Assembly: GCF_030269925.1 (NCBI RefSeq)
Contig: NC_085126.1
Span: forward strand, 1,056,501-1,120,500
Length of the DNA stretch: 64,000 bases
Source of the DNA: Bombyx mori
Taxonomy: Eukaryota; Arthropoda; Insecta; Lepidoptera; Bombycidae
Reading direction: 5' to 3'
Positions 11,981 through 24,430 of the stretch are shown piece by piece (position 1 is the stretch's first letter; each line of letters begins with the position of its first letter). Under the pieces are notes generated by a model. That model was not told the DNA's origin. It did not search any database and saw only the letters and a program-made list of their open reading frames with translations. A program made the position numbers and the translations under genes.

Positions 11981-12281
11981 ATCGCTAAGTTTTAATGGAC
12001 GCTGAAATTCTCATTTGGTTATTGTTTATTTAGTTGTACTAACAAAGTGATCAACATTATAAAAGATTAATAATTTAACAAGAAATACGTTACAAATTTT
12101 ACCTCAATTAAAGGTTAGAAATCTATAGTGGAAAACTGGAGTTAACGATATCAGGAAAAAAAAAGAACAGTTGATTAAAAATACAAAGAAAATGTAATAT
12201 AAATGTAAATGGTATAAATAAATGGAAATAGATACAGGAGACAACCAGACCTTGAACTTCAAATATCTTAAGCAAAGATCA

Positions 12282-12432
12282 AATGAAATGTCTCTCTTCA
12301 AACGAGGCTTGCGGAGAATACTCACGGGTAGGCAGCGATTTAGCCGTGCCCCTGGCATTGCTGACGTCCATGAGCGAAGGTAACCGCTTACCATCAGGTG
12401 GGTTTTATGCTTGTATATAAAAGCAATAAAAA
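12282..12432 (+). mobile_element. LINE-B 3' end
   Basis: aatgtctctcttcaaacgag to aaaagcaataaaaat. Confidence 0.8.
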
Positions 12433-12536
12433 TATAAGAGTCAAATCCGTTATCTCAAAACCTCCTCGACTCCACTCAAGGAAATCGAATTTTAGCTCTA
12501 AAAACCTTGTACACTCTGCCTCACTTAAAACTTTTT

Positions 12537-12790
12537 ACTGGTGGTAGGACCTCTTGTGAGTCCGCGCGGGTGGGTTACCACCACCCTGCCTATTTCTGCC
12601 GTGTAGCGGTAATGCGTTTCGGTTTGAAGGGTGGGGCAGCCGTTGTAACTATACTTGAGACCTTAGAACTTATATCTCAAGGTGGGTGGCGCATTTACGT
12701 TGTGGATATCTATGGGCTCCAGTAACCACTTAGCACCAGGTGGGCTGTGAGCTCGTCCAACCATCTAACCAATAAAAAACAAAAACAAAA
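12537..12790 (+). mobile_element. Bm1 SINE, 3' part
   Basis: ggtggtaggacctcttgtga to an A tail with cytosine interruptions. Confidence 0.87.
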
Positions 12791-13179
12791 AAAAAACATT
12801 CTCTCGCTGTTGTGATGAAGCAACTGTCAACACCAAAGGAAGTCAAGACCATAGTGAAGTCGCGGTAACTATTCGTCGCTGTTAATGGATGTACCTAATT
12901 CAGGCTTGGTACATTTTATGATACTGCTATGTCCCGTGGTTAATTAACTCTAAACAACCTTTAACAGAAATTATCAAACTCATTTCCTTAATAGATTCTT
13001 AAATGTAGTATCTAGTGCTCCACGAATTTTGCAAGTCGCAACTAGAAGTAACACTGCTTCAACGGACTAATATTATGTTTATTGTCCTTTCACAATTGCC
13101 ATTCGAGATTGGAATTTAAACAATAAAATAAAACTGATTTTTAATGTTGTTCTAATATCTCAGTGTGTTGGGAAAATTA

Positions 13180-13475
13180 CAACTGATAGCTTTAGCCGGA
13201 TAAAGACGAGGCTTTCTACCATCTGCCTACGTAGAGTTCGGGAATACTTTGGCCACATTGCAAGAAAGGATAACGGCAGCTTGGAGAAGCTTATGGTGAC
13301 TGGCAAGGTGGACGGAAGAAGACCACGAGGTAGAGGCCCGACATGTTGGATTGACCAGATCTGCACTACCTCGACATCACAGGTCACGATGCTCTACACT
13401 CGGCAGCAGATAGAAGCAAATGGCGTGGAAAGATCCGGAATGAACTCTTGTTGCGAGGAGGTGGTCACGACCCTC
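13180..13475 (+). pseudogene. LINE polymerase C-terminal tail
   Basis: VREYFGHIARKDNGSLEKLM and VTGKVDGRRPRGRGPTCWID; a frameshift then precedes GGGHDPQY-stop. Same family as 7.6 kb. Confidence 0.78.
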
Positions 13476-13494
13476 AGTATTGAGAAAGTCGAAG

Positions 13495-13556
13495 CACTTT
13501 TGTGTTTTGGACGACGTCGACTACTTTCCACTCTGTCCGCTGGATCGGGAATGTAG
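13495..13556 (-). mobile_element. LINE-C fragment
   Basis: ttggacgacgtcgactactt matches the inner end of the 20.4-kb copy. Confidence 0.6.
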
Positions 13557-14319
13557 CTACCGGCGGCCACGATGAGAGGGTTCTCGTGTCGTGCCGCTTT
13601 GTAAATACTTCTGATCTCTAATAGCTAATAATAATAATAAAAATGAAATACGGATATGACGAAAATATTGTGGCAATTTCGGCGTTTTCGGGCTCCGGAA
13701 TCCTAAAAATTACTTCAAGTTGCGTAAATCATCAAATCCGTGCTGAATCTAGACCCAAATCTTACAAGCGTCGTCGGCAACGTTCCACCAGATCCTACCC
13801 TATTATCCTTCGTTAAGCGTCGAGTTTCCTTCCTGGAAACGTGTATTATACAACTCTGCTATATTCTAAGTTCCAAGTTGCGTATCTAACGTAGTTTATA
13901 CTTTAAGTTCAAGTTTGGAATAGGAGGACGTGCTTAGAAAATTGAGTTGATACGGAAAAACGCCCGCTGTGACTACATTTTCAATGTGGATATCTGCTGT
14001 GGGATAGCAGAACCTTAAAATTATAATACAAAGCTCCTAGTAACTGTTATTTATTGGACAGCACGACGAGGAGTAGGAGGAGTTCAGACCATCCATACTA
14101 CCGATAAATCGTACTAATACCGGAAATATATCTCTTTCAGTATATTAAGTTTTACGCCCTAACCACTGAACCGATTTTGACAAAATTTCGTAAGGGTATA
14201 GTTTGAGATCGGGGCAAAAATATATGCTATCTTCATCGCACTACTCCGTAGTAATCTCAGCACACGTGACATAGACTGCTGTCCATGCAGGCGAAGCTGC
14301 GAGCGGAAATCTGGTATAA
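13557..14319. other. Unassigned DNA
   Basis: The right part (14110-14315) resembles a Helitron-type tail ending gcgaagctgcgagcgg; the rest gives no signal. Confidence 0.4.
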
Positions 14320-14604
14320 TCTATTTAAATAACAATGAATTGCTTGTTCGTTAGTCTCGCTAAAACTCGAGAACGGCTGGACCGATTTTGCTAATTTTGG
14401 TCTTGAATTATTTGTGGAAGTTCAGATGAGGTTTAAAAAGTAAATAAATATGAAAATGCTCGGAATTAAATAAAAATAATGTATTTCCTTTGTTGTGTCC
14501 TCCGTCGGACGGATTCCTTTTGTTTGTGTTAAGTTTATTTTATACAAAAGTTTAGATCTTATATTTGTCGATTGAGGCCCTACGAAGTCTGCCGGGTCAG
14601 CTAG
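14320..14604 (+). mobile_element. Helitron-type element (Hel-1)
   Basis: TC start after A; body 'gttagtctcgctaaaactcg' and 'gtcggacgga'; end GCCGGGTCAGCTAG before T. A related 3' end (gcgaagctgcgagcgg) abuts it on the left at about 14290. Confidence 0.75.
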
Positions 14605-14807
14605 TAATTAATAATCTTCAAGCAAAGTCTTCTACTAATTTTTCGCTGATTCTTCTCGCGAATTAGTTTGGTTGAAAAACATTATGTGAGTTCGCGGATT
14701 TCTATTACAATTCCCTCTATTTGTGCAGCGAAATAAGTGCTCTGATTGGAAGTGTTTGATAGCGATTATTTCGTTGCTCTTCGCTGTTTTTGTTACTGTT
14801 CAAATTT

Positions 14808-14890
14808 ATCATCTGATGGTGAGTAGTTGTCGATATCAATGGACATTAATAACATTAGCGGCCCAACCAAGCCCTTGGCTATCGCTAAGA
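14808..14890 (-). mobile_element. LINE-B fragment, old
   Basis: tctgatggtgagtagttgtc and gcccaaccaagcccttggct; many substitutions. Confidence 0.45.
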
Positions 14891-15182
14891 ATTCCTATCG
14901 CTTGAACATGACACAGCGCTGAGGGAAGGACCCTTGAAAAACAGCCGATGATGGAGTGCCACTATGCCTGTGTTGTGAATAAGTCGGAGAACATTCGCCC
15001 ATGCGTCTCTTCGACTGGTAGCATCAAACAAAGAACCATCGCTCCCTGGTTATCACTTGGCTCTGGTCCCGATAAGTGTTTCGGAACCCCTCAATATCCG
15101 TTAGAGGACCAGTGAAGGAGAACATAAAGAACACGATTTATGTGTCGTCATTTTTTTCCATACAAAGGGATGGAAAAAAATG

Positions 15183-15313
15183 GCATAGGCTGATAGCCTT
15201 GAGAGGCTATTTCAGCTTCGCCCTAACATGTGGGTGAGCTTACAGGGCTCAAGCCGGAAGTGTTGCTAACACTTGCCCTAGCAAGAGCAGTGCTTCGCAG
15301 AATCTACCACTTA
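15183..15313 (-). mobile_element. LINE-C 3' end
   Basis: ggctgatagccttgagaggc to cgcagaatctaccactta. Confidence 0.78.
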
Positions 15314-15819
15314 ATGTCATCCCTCAAAAAATTTACTCTATTTCACTGGAATCGTCAAAAAAACCCTTAAAATACTAAACAAAAGCGACGATTTCCAAGC
15401 TTGTTTTGAACAATATTCATGAATTACCAAATAGTAATTAGCGGCGAAATCCTGCTGAATTAATGACGCCGTTAAACTATGGTGATAAGGGTCAAGTTTG
15501 TGATTTTGACGTTGTTATAAATGACATTTTAACTGTTAAAGATTTCGAATCAACATCTCAGATGCATCCAAAATGTATAATAATGCATTCGTAGTTATGT
15601 TGTAGCTTAAAACTATAGATAACAACAATTATACAAACTAAATAGTATTTTGATCGGTTCACTATGTCGAGTCGTAGACATTATGAAAATAAATGCAACA
15701 ATATACATTGAGGCAGGAGCCAAGATTAAATTGCGGCGGAAATAGATAGCAAAAATATCAAACAGCCTTCTTAGAAAGAACAAAATGGCATAAACATAAA
15801 ATATTATATTATCATCATC

Positions 15820-15880
15820 ATCATCTTGGCTTATAGCTCTCCACTGCTGCACATAGGCCTCTCAAATCAGTTTCCAGTGC
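15820..15880 (-). repeat. RTE-type 3' end with (ATC)n
   Basis: atcatcatcatcatcttggc then tctccactgctgcacatagg: the end of a tail like that at 46.7 kb, in reverse. Confidence 0.5.
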
Positions 15881-15917
15881 GGCCGATCCGTTGCTACTTG
15901 CATCAAATGTGACCCAG

Positions 15918-16180
15918 CATTACTACTTCACGGCAGAAATAGGCAGGGTAGTTGTACCTACCCATGCGGACTCACAAGAGGTCCTACCACCAGCAGTTAC
16001 GCAATTAAAACTTTGCGGGTTTGATTTTTATTACACGATTTTGATTCCTTCACCGTGTAAGGCAATCGTATTTGTTAAGTATGTATTTCATTACAAAAAT
16101 TGGTACCCGCATGTGGGATTCGATCACCGTTGCATCGATAGATACGAATGTACCGAACGTCTTATCTTTTAGGCCACGAC
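15918..16180 (-). mobile_element. Bm1 SINE, 5' part with tRNA head
   Basis: Contains the head (reverse of ggcctaaaagataagacgtt) and middle, lacking the A tail end; preceded by another repeat at 15820. Confidence 0.8.
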
Positions 16181-16762
16181 GACATTTTAAACAGTCCTTG
16201 GCAGTATGTGGTCTCCCCTCCATAATCTTTCTGCACCATCAGCCGTCCGATCTTCGCGATATGTAACCTATCCACTGCCACTTAAGCTTGCTAATCCTAA
16301 TGGCTAATATGTTATATTACATCAAAATTAATTAAAATGTATTTTGCATTTCGATATCATACTTTGGAATGACGCTGTGAGCTATAAATCAGTGCCCGTT
16401 TAAGTGTATAAACTAACCTTTGCTCAAAACTTTGTTCTTATCAGAAAAAAAAACTTACCACATTCGTCGATACAACCTCACGAACGACGTAGGGCCATTT
16501 CGTCCCTTCATTTGCATTCAATTTCATTACGTCTTGTACCGAGCTCGTGTGAACATAATAAGTAATACAAATATCCACTTTATAAACGACGTTTTTAAAT
16601 TCATTGCAACATTGTTGACGTAGTATTCTTTGAGAAAATTAAAAAAAAAATCGAAATAAACAATTGAATCTAAAATTGTCACTTTAATAATTTGAATTTC
16701 ATTGAGTAAACAGTTTTTTTTTTTCTTTTTAAACCTACGCACGTGTACCGCTCGAAATAGAA

Positions 16763-18178
16763 TTTTTTTTTCTAACCGGGGAAGAATCGCCTGTAGGGTC
16801 CCCGGTCCCCGTGTCTAGGAGGCGTGCGCGATATGTGGGTCTAGTCTGCGACTCCAAATCGCGGGCCCAAGGATATCTTTAGAGCCCTACTTCACTAAAC
16901 GACTCCCCTGCACTCTCATATCCAGCAGCCGATTTCCGCTTGGATCAGCACCTGGTATTGTAGGGGGTTCCCGTGGCCAACACTACAACCGACTCGCAAC
17001 ACCAGGGCTAGGACGCCCAACCGACGAGTCATCGAGGCGATACACTGCCGACTGGGTTGCTCTTCCACAGTATGTTGGGTGACGACAGCGACAACGGCAA
17101 TGCGGACCGCCCTCCCATCCTCCTGTTGCCACCGCGCTAGGGTGATGGTAGCGTGCGGCGCAGCCTCGACCCTCTAAGGCGCCCCGTGACCATCACCGGG
17201 AGGAGACTGCCTGCTCACAGACGCCGGAGCTGGACAAATGCCCTCCTCCGACCGTCGGCTCGGCGGCGGAAGAAGAGTTCTCGCTCTCTCGTTCCGCCGC
17301 CTCCTTCTGCCAGATGGTGGACTTGCAGAAGTCGAGCATCACCTGCCAGGACTTATCGCTGCCAAGCATCGTAGTCTCTACAGTTGGAAGCGACAAGTCC
17401 GGCCCTATCTTAGGGCCCTAGCAACGAAGCGGCAGTAGTATGGTATCCAGGAGTAGACAGTCTTAAGAGAAGTGACTTACAAATTTGTCTCCACTGATAG
17501 GCGTGCGCGATATGTGGGTCTAGTCTGCGACTCCAAATCGCGGGCCCAAGGATATCTTTAGAGCCCTACTTCACTAAACGACTCCCCTGCACTCTCATAT
17601 CCAGCAGCCGATTTCCGCTGGGATCAGCACCTGGTATTGTAGGGGGTTCCCGTGGCCAACACTACAACCGACTCGCAACACCAGGGCTAGGACGCCCAAC
17701 CGACGAGTCATCGAGGCGATACACTGCCGACTGGGTTGCTCTTCCACAGTATGTTGGGTGACGACAGCGACAACGGCAATGCGGACCGCCCTCCCATCCT
17801 CCTGTTGCCACCGCGCTAGGGTGATGGTAGCGTGCGGCGCAGCCTCGACCCTCTAAGGCGCCCCGTGACCATCACCGGGAGGAGACTGCCTGCTCACAGA
17901 CGCCGGAGCTGGACAAATGCCCTCCTCCGACCGTCGGCTCGGCGGCGGAAGAAGAGTTCTCGCTCTCTCGTTCCGCCGCCTCCTTCTGCCAGATGGTGGA
18001 CTTGCAGAAGTCGAGCATCACCTGCCAGGACTTATCGCTGCCAAGCATCGTAGTCTCTACAGTTGGAAGCGACAAGTCCGGCCCTATCTTAGGGCCCTAG
18101 CAACGAAGCGGCAGTAGTATGGTATCCAGGAGTAGACAGTCTTAAGAGAAGTGACTTACAAATTTGTCTCCACTGATA
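16763..18178 (-). mobile_element. R1-like LINE 3' end with internal tandem duplication
   Basis: The minus-strand 3' end (poly-T at 16763) carries ORF tail fragments LPTVETTMLGSDKSWQVMLD at both 17193-17396 and 17872-18075, homologous to the 8.1-kb copy. Frame is intact only in this short tail. Confidence 0.82.
16821..18178 (+). repeat. 679-bp near-perfect tandem duplication
   Basis: Copies 16821-17499 and 17500-18178. Reading them side by side I find a single difference (t at 16941, g at 17620). Either a very recent duplication or an assembly duplication. Confidence 0.93.
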
Positions 18179-18409
18179 TCACACGCGCATTAGATATTTT
18201 GTTAGCATTTCGTCGAGTCCCGAGGGAAATCAAGCACTCGGCTACATTAAGGCTTTGATAGTTAAGCTGAATAAACAGTAATTGCGGCAGGAATAATGCG
18301 ATGATCTAAGTGCGATTTTATTAATAATTGAGTTTGAATTTTTATCAATCCGCATTATCGCACTGGGGTCCTTCTAGACGGGCGGATTTCTGTATCCATT
18401 TTTTTTATT

Positions 18410-18482
18410 ACGTAAGCAGTTTATCAGGCCGCCTACTTGATGTTGAGTGGTCACAGTTAGTACTGGACGTCAGCAATACTAC
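18410..18482 (-). mobile_element. LINE-B fragment, old
   Basis: caggccgcctacttgatgtt and tactggacgtcagcaat. Confidence 0.45.
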
Positions 18483-18858
18483 GACCACAGCATGGTCGCT
18501 GCTTACCGTTGGAATTTCGAACATTAGAAACCAACTTAGCTTCAGCCTTCCTGAAGATTCTAATACTTAACACCGAGGTATCGACCCTAAGAATGCCAAT
18601 ATTGTCGGAAGCAAACCATGACAAAAGGGTCAATGTTTGCTGTGAACGCGCAAAATTCGTCTAATAGGCTTCTTTGGCGAAGCAGTTACGCGCTCCGGTA
18701 CCATTGGGGAAATAAATGTTGTAGCAATATACTGTTTCAAGGTGGGTTTTGTCTTTATACTATCTACCAACGCCAGTAATTAAATAGTGTCTTTCCATCT
18801 GAGACAATCAGAAAAACTTTGAAATGTAAAAAAATTAGCATTTTAACATTGTATTTTT

Positions 18859-19076
18859 TACTGGTGGTAGGAGCGTGGTGGTGAGTCCGCGCGGGTAGGT
18901 ACCACCACCCTGCCTATTTCTGCCGTGAAGCTGTAATGCGTTGTAACTCTATACTTGAGACCTTAGAATTTATATCTCAAGGTGGGTAGCGCATTTATGT
19001 TGTAACCACTCCAGTAACCACTTAACTCCAGGTGGGCTGTGAGCTCGTCCACCCATCTAAGGAATAAAAAAAAAAA
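18859..19076 (+). mobile_element. Bm1 SINE, 3' part
   Basis: ggtggtaggagcgtggtggt variant, small internal deletions, A tail. Confidence 0.83.
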
Positions 19077-19448
19077 ACTATTCGTCATAAAGATCTCAAG
19101 CATTATATGTCCCAACTATTGTCCATGAGCATAGATGATCACTCACCATCAGGAACGTTGCTACACTCACCAAAGTAACGAAAAAAACTTCCTCTTTTTA
19201 ACACAAAATACATTGTGCTTAAAAAGTGGGTTCGCGAGATGATCCGAACCTTCAAATGAAGTTTACATTTAATGTACTTTGGGAAATTTTGAGAGACATA
19301 ATAAATTTTATAAATACTATTTGTGTTGTGTGGTGTCTTTATATCAGCTTTGTCTTTGTAATCTAAATGTTTCTTCATACATTTAAAATTGAAATTAATA
19401 CAATTACACAAATAAAGAAAGGAATCGACACAATAAGTCTTTAAGCCA

Positions 19449-19903
19449 CTTTTTTATTTTTTATTTATTGCTTAGATGTGTGGACGAGCTCACAGCCCAC
19501 CTGGTGTTAAGTGGCTATTGGAGCCCATGGACATCTACAACGTAAAATGCGCCACCCACCTTGAGATATAAGTTCCAAGATCTCAGTATAGTTACAACGG
19601 CTGCCCCACCCTCCAAACCGAAACGCATTACTGCTTCACGGCAGAAATAGGCAGGGCGGTGGTACCTACCCGCGCGGACTCACAACAGGTCCTACCACCA
19701 GTAATTACGCAAATTATAATTTTGCGGGTTTCACTTTTTATTACACGATGTTATTCCTTCACCGTGGAAGTCAATCGTGAACATTTGTTGAGTACGTAAT
19801 TCATTAGAAAAATTGGTACCCGCCTACGGGATTCGAACACCGGTGCATCGCTCAACACGAATGCACCGGACGTTTTATCCCTTAGGCCACGATGACTTCA
19901 ACT
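19449..19903 (-). mobile_element. Bm1 SINE, full length
   Basis: 455 bp from the poly-T tail to the tRNA-derived head. On the minus strand the head has an A-box-like tggcctaagggataaaacg and a B-box-like ggtgttcgaatcccg, the split RNA polymerase III promoter expected of a tRNA-derived SINE. Confidence 0.92.
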
Positions 19904-20439
19904 TACACTTTAAATAAAATTTAAATTAAATACAATGGAATAAATTTTTGCAATTTAAATTCAGCTTGAAATTACCGTAACTTAATTGTTTTCAACCGGC
20001 ATTTTTTTTTACAATTAAACGCCTAAATAAAAATAAAATTCGTTCTATTATTTAATAAAACATTACGGCTTACCGTTTCTAACACTTATAACGCGAGCTT
20101 TAAGTGTTTTTAATCATATGTAACGACTCGCAGAAAGCTGAGTTTATAGCTTCCCCATTTTACATAAGACATACAACGAAGCACTTTTGTATTAACGTAA
20201 TATCAACATTTTGCGCACGTTTACGCTCGGAAATTCCTTGCGCAAGCCGGAGTTAATGTCATAGAATAAATGTTTGTGCGCTACGTTCGAGAAGCTTCCT
20301 TCGAGTAAAAAAATATATTTGTTATATTATAAATTGCCATATTTATAGAGAAGATACATTAGATGTTGGGAATTTCGCTTGAGATGTGAAAATTATATTC
20401 AAAGTGAAAAATATGAACTGGCAATGATATATATAATTT

Positions 20440-20735
20440 TTTTTTGCCTACCTAAGCTGATAGCCTTGAGAGGTTATATCAGCGTCGCCTTAACTAGTAC
20501 GTGACCTCACCTTCTCACCCCACTGAGAAGATCCGGCGAGAAACTCAGTGGAATGTGTCTGAGGGTTAATTTTCTCGTCGAACCCTTCGTCGCAAGCGAC
20601 GGGTTCAACGAGGACGATGACCGGTGCTTGAGGTACCTAGAAGCACCGTTAGTGGATCGGGAGGATCCGAAATGACGTGTTTGGGGCGACGTCGACTGCT
20701 TTCCATTCTGTCCGCAGGAACGGGAATGGGGTAAT
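20440..20735 (-). mobile_element. LINE-C 3' region, longer copy
   Basis: gcctacctaagctgatagcc to ggggcgacgtcgactgcttt, including gatgaccggtgcttgaggta; shows the order of the family's 3' blocks. Confidence 0.8.
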
Positions 20736-20922
20736 GCTAGCGGAAATGAAGGCTTTTTAACTCTGAGCTTAAAATCTTCCTGATCATTTTTAGCCTACAG
20801 ACTACTAGACAAAGAATTTCTCCATAGTTCACCATGTTGAACCACATCCAGTGGATTCTTTAGTGTATATACATTACAAACACTTTTTGATGTTATCGGT
20901 TGATAGGTATGATAGAAGTTTT

Positions 20923-21152
20923 CACTTGTGGTAGGACCTCTTGTGAGTCCGCACGGGTAGGTACCACCACCCCGCCTATTTCTGCCGTGAAGCAGTAATG
21001 CGTTTCGGTTTGAAGGGTAGTAACTATACTGAGACCTTAGAGCTTATATCTCAAGGTATGTGGCGCATTTACGTTGTAAATGTCTATGGGTTCCAGTAAC
21101 CACTTAACACCAGGTGGGCTGTGAGCGCGTCTACCCATCTAAGCAATAAAAT
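20923..21152 (+). mobile_element. Bm1 SINE, 3' part
   Basis: tggtaggacctcttgtgagt to aagcaataaaataaaa; lacks the 'tggggcagccgttg' block. Confidence 0.87.
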
Positions 21153-21435
21153 AAAAAATCTTGATTTCTTCTATTCGGCGTTAGCTGTCATGTGTCGGTA
21201 GATTCAATTTGCATGCAGCACAAGTACACTGCAATATGATTTTGCGTTTACAATTTAAAAGCATCCCAAATTCAATGACTCCGAGAGGATGTTTTCATCA
21301 GTAATGGCGAGGGTATACACTGAGACATATAGAAATCGATTACGAAAATAAGTTCGACAAATATCGACTTGAAGTATCAAAAGATTTCAATTTGGCTAGG
21401 CGCTCCTCAGTAGCTAGTGTATTCTAGTAATAGTA

Positions 21436-21749
21436 CGAGGGCGGGATGATAAGTAACTAGCCTCTGCTATTTAAAAAGATAAAATTAAAAAAATATATAT
21501 GTCATTTTTAAATTCGTATCTCTGGCCACCTGTGTTCTAAATTTGAATTTGGTGATGAAGTCCTAGCCGCTGTAGGAGTATTTTGCAGGCCTCGGAAGAT
21601 ATAATTTTGTGGAAGGCATTACTGCTTTAGAACGAAGATGGAATAAGTGCGTAGAGGCTCACGGAGACTATATTGAAAAATAAAATTAATTTTATCATGG
21701 AAAGTTAAGTGTTTCATTATTAGGCTAGTTACTTATCATCCCGCCCTTG
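21436..21749 (+). mobile_element. Deleted mariner-like transposon
   Basis: Inverted repeats of 28 bp (27 matching) start CGAGGGCGGGATGATAAGTA at 21436 and CAAGGGCGGG on the opposite strand at 21749. TA flanks both ends (21434-21435, 21750-21751). The last part encodes the transposase C terminus. Confidence 0.88.
21536..21683 (+). pseudogene. Mariner transposase C-terminal remnant
   Basis: KFEFGDEVLAAVGVF, a frameshift, then FVEGITALERRWNKC and VEAHGDYIEK-stop, the usual mariner C terminus (W-K-C...GDYxEK). The catalytic D,D34D region is missing. Confidence 0.85.
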
Positions 21750-21751
21750 TA

Positions 21752-23133
21752 CATCATGCACCAAGGGAAAAAAGTAGGACATTTCCCCGAAGCCCTGGTC
21801 GGGGGTAGGGGGGCAGAACCCCCCTTTACTCCTAAGAAAACAATTTAACTGTTTTTTAATTTTTAAATAAACTACTACCAATTGAATAATAACTGCCTGA
21901 TGAACTCATCTTTGCTTAATACTTCGCTATTACATTTTATTGCCTTTTGTTTATTTCACTTTTACACCCAAATTACCCGAGCACAACAATGGCGGAGAAT
22001 TTTAGGTGCGTGAGAGCAGACGTAGATACTAACGCGCATGCGCACTTGTCAGTACCCAGGGAGGAAAAGTTACACTTTCTTCCCTGTACAGCGGGAGGAA
22101 AAGATAGACTTTCTTCTCTGTAGAGCAGGAGGAAAACCGAACTTTCGGCGTAGGTAAGAGAAAAAAACCCAAAAATTCATCTACTTATGAATACGAATGA
22201 AAACAATGAATTCCGGTAATATCTGTTTTTCACAACTCCACCTCAGTTTAAACTTAATTAAACACTGACATCCGTGTCGGATTGCCGAGGGTTGAAATTT
22301 CAAACGAAGCCTTAATCTTTTGCGAGGAACTCTTTAGCTAGTTCTTTATAGACTAAAAAATAATACTGAAAGAAGCCCTTGGTAATAAATAAAGAGTAGG
22401 TTATATACATAAAGGTTAAACTTAGTATTTAGCAAATGATATAGGCTACACCCACTTTGCCACCACCACCACCTTTATTGTTTTGTGCCTACGAGCTCAT
22501 CATAAGCGGCTAATCGGGTCCTCAGATATAGAAACGCCAAACCCACCACCCACTTCGCCTTAGAGCCCACCAGGTTTCTCATTGGAACTTCTCATCGGAT
22601 TGGTATTACCCTTCTGTAGAATAGCACTTGAAAAGTACCAGTTGTTCAATCGTCAGTCAACTAATGGTCGAGGATTTGATTGATTTTACTGATTTGATAA
22701 TAATATATTTTATTTCATATTGCGTAGTTTCTTAACTGATGAAGGACTGATTAGCTCGCAACGCGCCTAATTTTAAACGAGGTCTTTAAACTTTCATAAA
22801 TAAGGCCTAGAAAAATATTAAATTGGTGTAATTTAGATTTATTTTGGAGTATTTAACAAGTTAGGGTTACAAAAAAATAGGTCTATTTTGTACCATAAAA
22901 AATCTCCAATTTATAATTTTGATAAGAGTCATGAGTTACTAGAATATACTACTTTTTTTTCACCATTTCGGTATTAGTATTGCCTTTTAGTATAGTAGTA
23001 AGTACATTTCAGATTTTAGTTCACTTACTTAAGCTCTACAATACTAGTAACAAAATACCAACCGTGGCTAATTATGAAACATTCATATGACTTCCAAAAA
23101 GCAATTTAAATTCAATTTTATTTATCAATTATT
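21752..23133. other. Unassigned DNA
   Basis: Includes a G/C-run inverted pair at 21798-21832, the 34-bp repeats and an old Bm1-like tail at about 22470-22575. Confidence 0.4.
22065..22140 (+). repeat. 34-bp tandem repeat, ~2 units
   Basis: ggaggaaaagttacactttc and ggaggaaaagatagactttc start consecutive units; a third begins ggaggaaaacc. Confidence 0.7.
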
Positions 23134-23318
23134 ATTTTTATTGCTTAGGTTGACGAGCTCACGTCCCACCTGGTGTTAAGTGGTTAACTGGAGCCCATAG
23201 ACATCTAAAACGTAAATGCCGCCACTCACCTTGAGATATGAGCTCTAAAGTATCAGTATAGTTACAACGGCTGCCCCTCCCTTCAAACCGAAACGCATTA
23301 CTGCTTCACGGCAGAAAT
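23134..23318 (-). mobile_element. Bm1 SINE, 3' part
   Basis: ttgcttaggttgacgagctc to cttcacggcagaaatgg. Confidence 0.85.
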
Positions 23319-23593
23319 GGCAGCTTCATTCTCGTGGGTTGGATCTTATATAGTACAACATAAGAGTAAATCTTCCACCGCAAGGTATTCTTCAAATCGA
23401 TGGTCCAAATATATTTGTATTTAACTTGTCTATAAACAACACTTCTAGAAATTATCTTAAGCGGGATCTGAAATTGACTTTCCTTCTTATATCCATAAAC
23501 TAATGCGGCTAGAATTGGAAATTTATAAACCATAAGGATAGAGGGAATGGATGTTAATTTCAAAAGAGTTTTAGAGCAAATAACAGCAAGCAA
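23306..23593 (-). other. Unassigned 95-codon open frame
   Basis: Starts MLAVICSKTLLKLTSIPSIL and continues through a Bm1 edge. Hydrophobic N-terminal part, no motif recognised. Probably chance, but its start half is not in a known repeat. Confidence 0.2.
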
Positions 23594-23805
23594 TTACGAG
23601 GCCACTACACTCTCAATCGAGGGGAAAAAGCTGTTTCTGTCTACTCGAGTTAAGACTGCATGAAAAAGCTTACTTATGGAAGAGCTTAGTATGGCATTAG
23701 CTCCGACAAGAACAGACTTCATGAACTTGAAATCTCCAAGCTTTGAAATGCTGTTTGTTTCGTAAAATGGATAAAAAATAATAAAAAAATAAAGAAACTT
23801 TCTTT

Positions 23806-24430
23806 GCCTTTTTATTATTTTTTATTGCTTAGATGGGTGAACGAGCTCACCTGGTGTTAAGTGGTTACTGAAGCCCATAGACATTCACAACGCAAAAGCG
23901 CCACCCACCTTGAGATATAAGTTCTAAGATCTCAGTATAGTTACAACGGCTGCCCCACCCTTCAAGCCGAAACGCATTACTGCTTCACAGCAGAAATAGG
24001 CAGGGTGGTGGTACCTACCCGCGCGGACTCACAAGAGGTCCTACCACCAGTAATTACGCAAATTATAATTTTGCGGGTTTCACTTTTATTACACGATGTT
24101 ATTCCTTTGTTGATAATACATTAATAATAATAGATATTAATTATGATAGAATTCTTAATAAATTGTGTATAATATTAGTCGGATCAACATAAAATATATA
24201 AAAAAGGTTATATTAATTTAGCATGCAGGCATGCAAGAACCCCTCTTATGTGAGGGTGAAGGCCTCCTCCAGACTTTTCCATTTGTCTTTCCTTTACCGT
24301 GGAAGTCAATCGTGAACATTTTTTGAGTACGTATTTCATTAGAAAAATTGGTACCCGCCTGAGATTCGAACACCGGTGCATCGCTCAACACGAATGCACC
24401 GGACGTCTTATCCTTTAGGTCACGACGACT
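23806..24430 (-). mobile_element. Bm1 SINE, full length, interrupted
   Basis: From the poly-T end to the tRNA head (cacgacgacttcaa). Split by the insertion at 24109-24295. Confidence 0.88.
24109..24295. mobile_element. Insertion inside Bm1 with TTCCTTT duplication
   Basis: 187 bp bounded by TTCCTTT at 24102-24108 and 24289-24295. AT-rich, ending with aaggcctcctccagactttt, a motif seen in lepidopteran retroelement tails. Class not determined. Confidence 0.6.

Larger units (their letters stand above)
18179..20439. other. Unassigned DNA between repeats
   Basis: Outside the listed Bm1 and LINE-B pieces I see nothing coding. Confidence 0.45.

Noticed and set aside
17153..18117. Pairs of identical 60-73-codon frames on the plus strand
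   Set aside because: Antisense shadows of the duplicated R1-like ORF tail.
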